From Pararge aegeria (taxonomy: Eukaryota; Arthropoda; Insecta; Lepidoptera; Nymphalidae), in NCBI RefSeq assembly GCF_905163445.1, contig NC_053191.1:15934001-15998000 (forward strand): 64,000 nt of DNA, written 5' to 3'. The position numbers and the translations under genes are program-made. Shown here in pieces: positions 26,101-38,100 of the stretch. The number at the start of each line of letters is the position of its first letter. The first letter of the stretch is position 1. Below the pieces are notes generated by a model. The model made no database searches. It was given only the letters and a program-made list of their open reading frames with translations, and was not told the origin of the DNA.

Positions 26101-29100
26101 GCTATGTACATACTCATTACACGTATGATATTTGACATATAATTATGTAACTTATTTTTTAATTGCACTTTTGTTTAAATTTAATAAGTACTATGGTAGT
26201 CAGTTGCTGGTGGGAAGGATTCAGCTGTGATTAATTAAACTTATATTGCAAGTTTAATAAATAGCCAAACCACTAGAAAGTCAACATGCTTTCCTATTAG
26301 ATTGCATCAAAGATTAAATCATACTGCACTTATAAAACCTGTATAATGTGATATGATGGATTAACTAATGCAATTAGTGATTGCTTTAGTATGATTCTAG
26401 GTTGCATTGAGCTATACAATATTTGAGACCCTAAAACACAGTGCCATGTGTCTTTACATTTTAATCATCGTCAACCCTTTGTTTCTTACTTGTGTTTGAA
26501 GGTGTATGTGGCGGAGAGCAGCCAGTATCACGCCGTTTCCCCGAATGCCTTGCACAAGTGTTTGCCGATGTCCTACGGGAATTATCATGTTCTCTTGTAG
26601 GCGAAAATTGTTTGAGCATCTCTACATCATTGAAAATAACTTGAGCACCCCCACCACAAGTTGGAACAATATCCCCTTTGTACAATTTGGTTTCCAATTC
26701 ACCATCTGTATCCTGTTCTTGGGATATTAAACAGTATTTCGACTTTTTAGAGTTCGCTATGTCTTTAACATTGGTGAGTTTGTTCACAAATTTGCTATTA
26801 GTAATGTTTGGTTTCATGACAGTGCCCATTGGGACAATTTTGCTAGGTGCATGCTCAACCCATCCTTTGCCATCAGCAGACAAGGAGCGTTTATGACGAG
26901 GGTTGGCTACGGCTACTCCGCGACGCGATGTCGCTGGAGTACCACGAGATTCTCTAGTTTGTGGTGCTGAAGTAAATGGAGTTAAAAGATGAGCAGGCAA
27001 CGCTCTTGGTGTAGAGCCAGGTGTAAAATCACGTATGCTAGTCTGAGCTGCAATTTCAGCAGTACTCCTCTTAATATCTCCAATATTATCACCTCTGCCT
27101 CCATTCAAAGCCTGTGCAATTATTCTAAGCCTATTCTCCTTTTCTTCAACCTCATTTCGTAGTTGTTGCTTTTCTGAGTGTATCTCTTTAGCCTTTTCAT
27201 GTTCTGCAGCAATTTTGTGGTGATATTTCCGTTCCAGAATTTTCTTCTGTTTCTCTTTGTCTAATTTGTTTTGGCTGAGAAGCAATTCTTTTTCTTGCAA
27301 ATCCCGTTTAAGTGCAGTTGTGTATTCTGTCATTTCAGACAGCTTTCTTTGGTAGGAAAGAGATGTATTTTCTGCAGATGTTACCCGTTCTTCTAATGCT
27401 TTATTGCGTCGATTGGCTGCAGCTAACTGACCACGCAATGAGACATTCTCACTTTTAACATCCATGGATTCCTTTTCTATGTCCAATAGCATAGACCTGA
27501 GCTTCTCATCCTTTAATGCTTTGCTTCTTTTAAGTGTTTCTCTACGACTGATCCGCATTTCCAAATGGGCTATTAATTCTTTGATTATGTGAGATGCCTG
27601 AGAACTTTTTAATTCTAGGCTAGGGAAGTCTGGGCCAAGACTATACACAAGCCCTAAGTCCATTTCTAGGTCTTTAGCTTCAGGCCTATTAATGTTCTCT
27701 CTAGCAGTTGTAAATAGTCTATTTGCTTTACGACGACCTACCATCAAGCCTAAAGTGGAAGCTGCATTATTAATTTGCGATTTTGCTACCTCCACTTCGG
27801 CGGCCATCTCAGCAAATCTCATGACTTGAATTGTCTCATCATAATCCTCTGCTCTTGGATTTGCACAGACAATCATACGGACTTGGCCGTGGCCTTCAAA
27901 GTAATTTTTAAACAAATGTGTGATTTTAGACTCCCTATATGGCACCATATTCTTTGTACTGTTGATTTGGTTTTCACGTAGAATTTCCATGCAAGATCTT
28001 AACGTCATCAATGACTTATTAATGTTTCCAGCTTCTCGTAAACGTTGACCAGTATTTTTTGTCCTATTTGTTCTTTCGCTTCCAGCTAAATCAACAAGAC
28101 TGAGCTGACTTATGGCTAAAAACTCTTTATTCTGTATCACAGCTTCTCCCATCTCATCCACTGGAGCCTGTACTAATCTGATTGTGAAAACGGAATGGCT
28201 TCTACTGGATTCTGCATTGAGAGTTGTATGAGCCATTCTTTTTCTTTTTAAACCCAAATAGAAGGCATCAAATGCTTCCTCTGCAGATTTTATCTCTATC
28301 TCTGTAACTCCGTGCACATACATTTTATTTGCAGCATCCTCTCTTATCAGTTTGACTGGTAAGTTTTTAGTTATAGGGGGGCCATCTTCCAGCAGATCAA
28401 AAACACTGTTGTTATAAATTTCTATGTAAGTTACAAACACAGCATACTGGTTATCTTCATTAATTCCGTCAATTTTAGTTACCTCGGCCTCAGACATCGC
28501 TAGATTGGGATTCGAATTATTTTTTTTGTTACTTCGGAATTTGTGCAGTTCTTGCTGCCTCTCCAACATAGCTTCGGCCTCAGACTGAACATCGAACATG
28601 TTCATTTTGTCTGGTTTGAACACGTATTTGTGGGCTTGCAATTCGTTTATGGTTTTAAACAAAATGTTGAGACACCGTGGTAAAACACCGCAATTATGCG
28701 GCTCGCCCGTCATTGTAAAGGTTTTCCCACTTCCGGTCACTCCGTAGGTAAAGAGTAGGCCATTTTTTCCTTTTACCAGTCCTTCGACCAAGGGAAGAGC
28801 GACTTTGTCGAAGACATCTTGTTGGTTTGTATCCGGCGGGAACACCTCTTTGAAAGTATATTTCATTGTTTTGGCGCCTTCATTTCTGTAACTTACAGCT
28901 GTTGAAGGAGGCGTGAGTAGGATCGTGGTGGGTGACAATATTTTAATACAAGAAATATCTGTATCTCTTGGCATGGGTCGCAGACGGCAATAAACCTCCA
29001 CGGGGTCTCTCTCACCTTGAAACAAATTTTGTTTACTCCTACCCGGTGTCCGCATATCGTTAAGTCTTTGTTTCGATTTCGCTGATTTCATTTTTGCACT

Positions 29101-32100
29101 ATTCACTGTATAAATTCTACTCAAAATATAACTTATTCGTATTAAATATTTCAATTTTCAAGCACTTTCAACTCAACGGTTCTATAAAATCAAAGCAACG
29201 GTCAGTCGAGTCGACAGCAATAACCGACTAAATAAAATATTAACATGAATTTATCATAGTATCTTCGTCTCGTTGTTTGTAACCGTAATCTGAATAGCGC
29301 TCTCTCAGTTTGCATAATAACGGCTGTCAGATAGAACTATTTCAAATTGGTCGGCTAATAGATGTCAAGCTTTGTCATATTGACATACAATATGGTAAGT
29401 TGCCATAGTCCATTTTATTTTTCCCATAAAATTTTAACAGTCTCAACAAAATATAATATGTTGCGTGGTACTTTCCAATATAAATTTGTACCTATTAAAA
29501 TATGCATGTTTAACAGTATTGAATACAAAACTCCTGTATTGAATTTTGAAAGAAATAAATTAATTTAGTAGCTTACATTATTATTCTATTCGTCATCATT
29601 ACTCTATTTGAACATATAAGGTAGGTGCGTGGACTTGTGAAGTTCTGCAGTTTATTTTTGGTGTGAATTTAACACTCACACATATATACATACATATATT
29701 CATAGTTTACGTGGCGATACTTGTTGTGGAGAGGCATCCCCACGATACATGTACTATATTGCGTGTATGTTGTGTTTACCACGTAATACATGTGAGAATT
29801 ACCTGTGTTTACTTAGAAAAATATTTTTTAACAATAAAATATGTCTGACAGCAATAATCAGCAAGTGTAAGTGTGCAGCCTCCTACAAAGAAAGCAAAAT
29901 CACACTATGATTATAATGCTTTATCTTTTCAGTATGCCACATCTGACTCCTGTTGTAATCTGTTCCTATGTGCACATAACTCATACATAACAATTTCGAT
30001 GTTTCACATCAGCCAGGCGCGGTGTCCCGTGACGGCTTATACATTCTTTTTTGCCATAAAAATGTTTGTATGTTGTACGTATCTTGTAAATTTTATGATC
30101 ACAAATTTCAGCATGTAAATATGCTATAGCCACATCAAAATGGTATCAAGTTACTTTTACAGTTACTCTTATTATTTAAAATCTAGACTCGTAACTTAGG
30201 AACCGCTAGATGAGGGAAAATTTGTTTTATAGCAACATTGTATATTTACGTTTTGTTATTTACAAAAGCAGTATACAGAAGAAATGTTCATTTTGTAAAC
30301 TATAACTTTAATAAAAAGTTTTACCCTAAAAAAAGGATAAAAATAGAACAGTTAATCGTTCAAAAATATTTATTATATTTCTATATAGATTTTAAGAAAT
30401 AACTATTCGTATCATTCATACCCATTTGATACAATTATTTACATCGAACAAAACGCTTTTGCCAAATCGAAATTCAAAATTTGAAGTTTCAAATTGTAAA
30501 TAAACATGTAAATTTATGAATTGGGAACTATGGAAGATTTATTCTCATTTCTAATTTTCTTTAGGGTGAGAAGTACGATGGACGGCGTGCCGATGTCTGG
30601 TCCTGTGGCGTTATCCTCTACGCGCTACTTGTTGGAGCTCTTCCATTCGACGATGATAACTTGAGACAATTACTCGAAAAGGTACTTCTTTTCATCTTTA
30701 TCCTCTATCTTCGTACAGCCATAGATTTTAATAATATATTAAAATCTCTGGCTTCACGTTGACCTCACAGAATATCGCGAATGGCTCTTCCAATATAAAA
30801 TATTTGTTTCGTTTGTTTGCCTTTTTCAGCACAGCTAGCTTATGCAGGAGACAAAAAGTTTTGATTATATCCACTGAATTGAGTATAAAATTGTGGAAGA
30901 AGTTAAACATAATGTGGATTTCCCTGTTGAGAAAAATGTCTCCTGTCCATGCTAGCTATGCTGGGATGGTTTAAGCAAAAGAAAAACCCAAAGGAACAGT
31001 AAACAAATGAAACAAATGTATCAATAAGGAATTTAGTCGCGAGTGGATCTACCAATTAGAATGAATTTTCTACTTTATTTTGCGCCTTTTAATCGTTATG
31101 AATCTTAAAACTATCTTGTTCTGTCCTCTGAAGAAGAAGAATAATAAGAACTATGTCTTATGAATATCTCTATAGCCTTTTGAGTATTCCTTATTCAGCA
31201 TAGCATCTAAGCAATTATTAATTTACATTTCATCACCATCATATTAACCATTGCATATCCACTGCTGGACATACATCTTTTGTCTGCAACTTGCTGATGA
31301 CCTTTCATCTTGAAGTGTAAAACTGATTTCAATAAAATATTGCTATTTTGTGACCTTTTACCTCACTCACACCTAAGATTTATGTAAAATTTTCAGTCAA
31401 ATGGCACTGGCTTTTTGAATGAATTATCTTTATAGCTAGCTAGAAGCATATCTTCACAATAAAACTTTCTCTAATTTCATTGGAACTGAATAGAAAGGCC
31501 TCAAGAGAGTCTATTTATTGCATTCCAGTTTTAATCTAGTCTAAGTTATCTGTATTTTATTGTGTTATATATTAAGATAGGTGCTGCCTATAATAAGCAA
31601 GATAATAAGTGATTTGAAACTGTTGTGTTCCAGGTAAAGCGAGGGGTGTTTCATGTGCCACATTTTGTACCACCCGACTGTCAGCAGCTGTTGAGGGGGA
31701 TGATAGAAGTCAACCCTGAAAAAAGAATGACTGTAAGTTCTATGCTGATGCATTTAACTTTAAACAATTCTCTAAACTCACTTGTCTACATTATTGGGAA
31801 ACCGAGGACCGAATGAAAGAAGTTTTCCGACCATTAAGAGTCAGTGGGCACATCATTATCCTTAGCCTAACAACATCCCACTGCTGGGCACAGGCCTCAT
31901 CTCTTATAGGACAGAGGGAATTAAGGCAGACTTTCTGAGTCTAAGGCGGTGGGTTCGATTCCCACTACTGGAAAAATGTTTGTGTGATGACCATGCATGT
32001 TTTTCAGTGTCTGGGTGTTTATATGTATATTCTAAGTATTTATGTATATTATTCATACAAATTTTCATCAGTCATCTTAGTACCCAAAACACAAGCTACG

Positions 32101-35100
32101 CTTACTTTGGGGCTAGGTGGCGATGTGTGTATTGTCAGTACAGCGAAAGCTGTTTAGTCTATTATATAAAAATAATACTAATAATGCACACATCGCCATC
32201 GAGCCCCAAAGTAAGCGTAGCTTGTGTTATGGGTACTAAGATGACTGATGAATATCTTTATGAATAATATATTACATAAATAATTAGAATATACATATAA
32301 ACACCCAGACACTGGCAAACATTCATGCTCATCACACAAACATTTTCCAGTTTTGGGAATCGACTCCACGGCCTTCGGCTCAGAAAACAAGGTCGCTGCA
32401 AACTGCGCCAATCGGCCGTCAAATAATAAGTTTAATATGATTGCTAATCAAATAATATATGATCAATATGATTTCTCTGTAAGTGTATATGTAAAATTAT
32501 TCTTTAAGAGAAATAAATTCAAATTCAAATTCAAAATAGATAAATAAATAAAGAATTATTCATGTAGGCCTATCACAGGCACTTATGAAGCGTTCATACA
32601 TATATTATGTTTATATAATTATAAGGGGATGGTGATAACTTCGTTCGCCAACTTAAACCTAAAGCTACGAGGGTGTACGAGGGTAAAATGATTCTTTAAC
32701 CTGATACAATAATCATTACAGCTAGCAGAAATCACCCGCCACCCATGGGTGACAGCGGGCGGTAGAGGGGAGCTAGAACAAGAGCTCCCCATGATGGAAG
32801 TGGTTCAGACCAGGGTGCTACCCTCAGCGGAGGCCATCGACCCTGACGTCTTGCAAGCTATATGCAGTCTTGGCTGCTTCAAACAAAGGGACAAACTTAT
32901 ACAGGACCTGCTGAGTCCACAGTGAGTAGATTATACGCTTGTTATTTCTTACCAATGTTATAAATTCCTTTTTATATTATAAGATGGCAGCAGGCTAACC
33001 ATGGGCTTAAACCGTCATACTCCTAATAGGAGCTTAGTCGTATTTCTTTGTCTGTAGGCTGGTAAGCTAACAAAGCCTCCAACCAAAACAAAGCAAGACA
33101 AAATGAATTCCCTTATTGCCAGGGTTCCGAACAGGACCTCCCTTGAGACCTCCTAGCACAAATTACCACTCCAAAAATTAATCGTCATCTTTTAAAGAAA
33201 GTTAGTCTAAAACATTTATTTTTTTGCAAAGAAAGATTTATAATATTTAGTGAAGTGAGTGATTTAAAATTTTCTAAGCTATGCATGCAAGTATACTTTG
33301 TAATCCTAGTTTTTGTACAAATAGTATAAACCTTTATTATTATCTAAGCGAGTAAAAAATTGTTGTTTTGACTCTAAAACCAAAATTTATCAAAATCATC
33401 TAGTATCAGAAAGAAGTTATTTGGTGGACCTTTTTTTTTGTTATATAATACAGAGTACAATAAAATAACTGCAAAAATAAAGCTACATTGATGATATTTG
33501 TTTTGAACACTAGACAAAGCGTTCAAGTGTCATGTTACACTAATTTTGTAAAGTGGTTAAACAATGAAACTTTTTTTAACTATAACTAGAAAAGTGCCTA
33601 AATTGTAGTACTAAATTGATAAGCATTTAAACGAACATTAATGAATAAATGAATTTTATTGTACACGACAGATAAAATTCAAAGATACAAATACAATGAA
33701 GCAATAATATAGATATACATCAAGTTTTGTATGAGACACCAACAATGCAAAGATACCTTATGATGTCTTAGCCGTTATCACTAGTTTAAGTTGGAGAGCT
33801 CGGTAAATAATATAATCGCGAGGGAATACCCTTTCGCCACCAAAATCTAAAGAGCGACCTACGAAACTTTCATGAAGTGAAAAAACAATACCTAGTTCGT
33901 TATTTTCTGAGAAAATATTTGAAAAGCCCGTAGTGTGATGAAAAACGTCGTATGAAACGCGTACGCAGTGATCATTACAATGTGATATGACATACTTATT
34001 GCATAATGTACTATTAAAGTTAGTGTTTCTTTTCATTAATTCTAGTCACAACACAGAAAAAGTGATATACTTCCTATTATTGGAGCGTAAAAGAAGAAGG
34101 CCTGCGCGAGACGACGAACCTCGACCCCCCGCTCCCGCACCCCCCTCAGACCCACCCAGGAAACGACTTGATACCTGTCGGGTGAGCAGATATATATGAT
34201 ACATGTTTTCCTTTTTTTTTTATTTACCACATGAACTTTGCTGCTATCACACGTGTAACACACACACACACAAGTATTATGTGTAAATAAAGAAAGTTTT
34301 GACTTTGACCCACCTTAAAAATAAATAAATATACTACGAACACACAACACCATCTAGCCCCAAAGTAAGCGTAGCTTGTGTCATGGGTACTAAGATAACT
34401 GATTAATATTTTTATAAATAATATACATAAATACTTATAATATACAGATAAACACCCAGACTCTGAATAACCATGTTGATAAGACATTTTCTAACTGTGG
34501 GAATCGAACCCACGGCCTTGGACTCTGAAAGCAGGGTTGCTGCCCACCGAGCCAGTCGGCAAAAGATAGACATAATGCTGTCGTAGCTTTTTTAGACACG
34601 AACGCGTCGGAAGCTTTCTAAGGGATTTTTTTCCCGATCATGCAAATTTATATTAATGCACCAAATTTTATCCAAATTTGTTCAGCCGTTTTTGCGTAAT
34701 TGAGTCACAAACATCCACTCTTTCTCATTTATAATATTAGTAGGATAGTAGGATAGTGGGATAGTAGGATTTGATTGTAGGATAAACGAGAAATTGTCCT
34801 TTACGCCCTCAATGCCAAAAATCGAGTTGATTGGCTCTTAATGCCAAAAATATCTTTGTCAAAGATTTTTGGCATTGTTGGAAGGATGGAAATTAACATA
34901 GGTAACTTTTTATCCCATCGAAACAAACGGTGCCTGCGGGATTTGTGAAAAACCGCAATAAACGCGGCCAAAGAATGTAGGTAGCTGCTAGTATTAGTAC
35001 AGATTGAAAGAATAAAAAAAGTTTGCATTTGTTTGTAGGTGAATGGTCAATCAACGCATTTTGGACAGATAAGCGAGGGGTCGCCGATTACGCCAAGACG

Positions 35101-38100
35101 ATCACAGTTTAGGTAAGAAAACCATTGCATAATAAACAACAATCAAGTAACAGTTAAATGTCTATCGTCCAACATAAGGGTAATGATTTACGTTCAACTT
35201 TTTTTCTACAAGTCAACCCTTGACTTCAATCTCACAAATAAAATGAAGTATATGATGGTTACGGGCCAACCTGTTAGAAGCATTGCAGTTTTATTAAACC
35301 CATAACATCGCGTTCTATACGACATCGTACTGGAACGTTAAATCGCTGGGCGGCGTGTATTAGGCACAGCCTAAGAGCCTTGACCCAGACCAGACCAAAG
35401 AAAATCTAGAAATCTGCCCCTGCCAGGGATCGAACCGGGAATACTTATAAAATCACTGCGCCAGAGGTGTTGACAAAAACGTAACGGTTATTCTTGCGTT
35501 ACACGACTTAAACACCTTAAACATTGCTGTATCGTCTTTTTGTAACATCTATACTATTTTTTTCTAAATTGTCTTATAATGTAAGCAATCTTTTCATTAC
35601 TCTTTATTCACGTATGTTTTGGAAATATAATAAGACAAGTGTGATAAAATATTTAAAAAGGAACACTGTAAAAAGATATTTTCTTTATAACAATAATAAA
35701 AAAAACTCTTTATTACGAATAATAAAAATACATAACAGGAAACAAAACTTATGGTCTTAGATAAGTAAGGGCGCCTTACGCCTAACGTCATACGGCCCTT
35801 ACGCCCTAGGGCTTTATGAAGGTGTGCTTTTAAATATAAACTTTACACTAAGGCTGTCCACACACAAGTAAATTTTATTGCATATTGTCTATAATATTGC
35901 GGGGGCGTATTGAAGAGTTGAAGTATTGTTATAAAATATTGTAATATATAGTACACTAGCTTTTGCCCGCGGCTACGCTCACGTTAAGTTAAATTTTTGA
36001 TTTGGTAAATTTTAATTACAAAGGTTTAAAAAAATGTCTTGTCTTAAAAAATTAGAAACTTTCATATAAATTTTCATCCCCTATTTTATGCCTATGGAGT
36101 TGGAATTTTCAAAATATATGAAACACGTTTTTCTTTATTTTTAATGGAAAACCTAAAATCAAAGTTCAATAAAAATACATTAATCAATGAAGGATTTTAA
36201 ACAACCTTTGGCCCCCCATTTAATCATCTGAGGGTTAGAATTTTCAAAAAACCTTCCTTAGCGGATGCCTACATTGTAATATCTATCGGTGTGCAAAATT
36301 TCAGCCCGATCCGTCAAGTGGTTAGAGCTGTGCTTTCATAGATCAGTCAGTCAGTCAGTCACTTTTGCCTTTTATATATATAGTTTCAAATTTTTGCAAA
36401 CTATTAAATTAGTTGAGTGTTTATGAGTCACAAATAATGATTTGTAAGACCAAAATATGTACCACATTCCAGCAAATGAGAGTTATTCTATTCTATTCTA
36501 TAACGACTGTGTCCGGACAGCCTATAAAGTAACAAAAAGTTTGTTTAAATTATAAGACAGTTAAGAATTTGTTTTTGCAAATAAATGATTAGTATATGCT
36601 ATCTACGTAGAAGTGGTATTGAAATAAATGCATTGAGAACAGGTTTGGTCGTAGCAGGTCCGCTTCGGGACGACGGAGCGAAGGTCGGAGCTCCCCGCAA
36701 CTTTCTGCCAGCCCCCCAGGTAACACCCACTTATCTTTACTAATATCACTAATTTGTTACTATAGTCAATTTTTAGGGGTCCGTACGACCCTATCTGTCC
36801 TTCCGTCCTACAGTCACCAGGCTGTATCTTTTGAACCGTTAAGGTACGACAGTTGAAATATTCACGGATGATGTATTTCTGTTGCCGCTTTAAAAACGAA
36901 TACTAAAAAAACAGAATAAAATGTATATTTAAGGGTGCACCATAGATAATTTCAAAATTCAAAAATGTTTTGTTTATGTAGACCTTATCGCAGGCACTTA
37001 TGAAGCGTTCATACATTTAACATGTTACACTAATGTTAGTGATGGTGATAACTGCATTCGTTAACTTAAAAGTAAGGCTAAAAAAAAGGCTTCCAAAGGC
37101 GCCCTGGTCTACGAGCTCACCACAAACTTAGCCAGTTTTTTTTTTGTTATCACCATCTCGCATACCTGTAAGATAAAGATAATTTATAGATAATGGTACG
37201 GGACCCTTCTTGCGCAAGTGCGGTTCGCGCTTGGCCGGTTTTATTAACTCTATTAAACCATACCCATATGGCAACACTGAGGATCTATTTTAGTTTAATT
37301 TAGTACCGACGTAGAAACTGCTAGACTGGTATATTTTAGTTACTTTCACAGCATTATGTCATATGGAATTTTACTTTGGGGTAATGCTGCTGATAGTAGC
37401 ACTATTTTCGTGCTGCAGAAGAGGGCGGTTCGTTCGATCTACAAAATGGGTCCGAGAGAGTCATTGCGAGATAAATTTAAAGATTTTAAAATAATGACAG
37501 TGTATAATAGTCTAAAAATGTCTAAAAATGTCTAAAAATGTGACTGCAATAATATAAACATTAGAAGGAAGAATAAACTTACTGTGTAATATACTAGGTT
37601 ACATAAAATTCATAATTCGTTTAAAGGAAATTGCATACAATTCTACAATAAATTACCAATTGACATCTTGGAGATGTCTCTTAAAAAGTTCAAAGTTTGT
37701 ATTAAACGTAAGCTTTTAGAAAAGTCCTATTATAGTATAAAGGACTACGTAATCGATAAAAAAGCTTGGGTGTAAATTATTGCTCTAACCAGGTTGCTCT
37801 TCTAATAATTTAAAATGACAGGACGCGTTTGGAACCCTCGTAGCTTTAGTTTTAAGTTTACGAATGCAGTTATCACCATCATCTCACTACCGTGTAATTC
37901 TTATGTACGCATCAAAAGTGCCACCTATGCCTACTTGAATAAAGATATTTTTGACTTTGACTTTGACTTTACTTTAATTTTTTTTTATATCAGGTCACAC
38001 TCCGCATCGCGTGTCTTCCTTAGGCGGCACCCCAGCAACGCCTGGATCTCCTTTAGGTAAGCAAAGTCAAAGATAAAATTTTCTTTAAAAAAAAAAATAA

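Noticed and set aside
29092..29154. Upstream extension of the kinesin frame by 21 codons
   Set aside because: There is no ATG in the extension; the in-frame codon at 29154 is TTG. ATG 29091 has a good context and gives the usual N-terminus.
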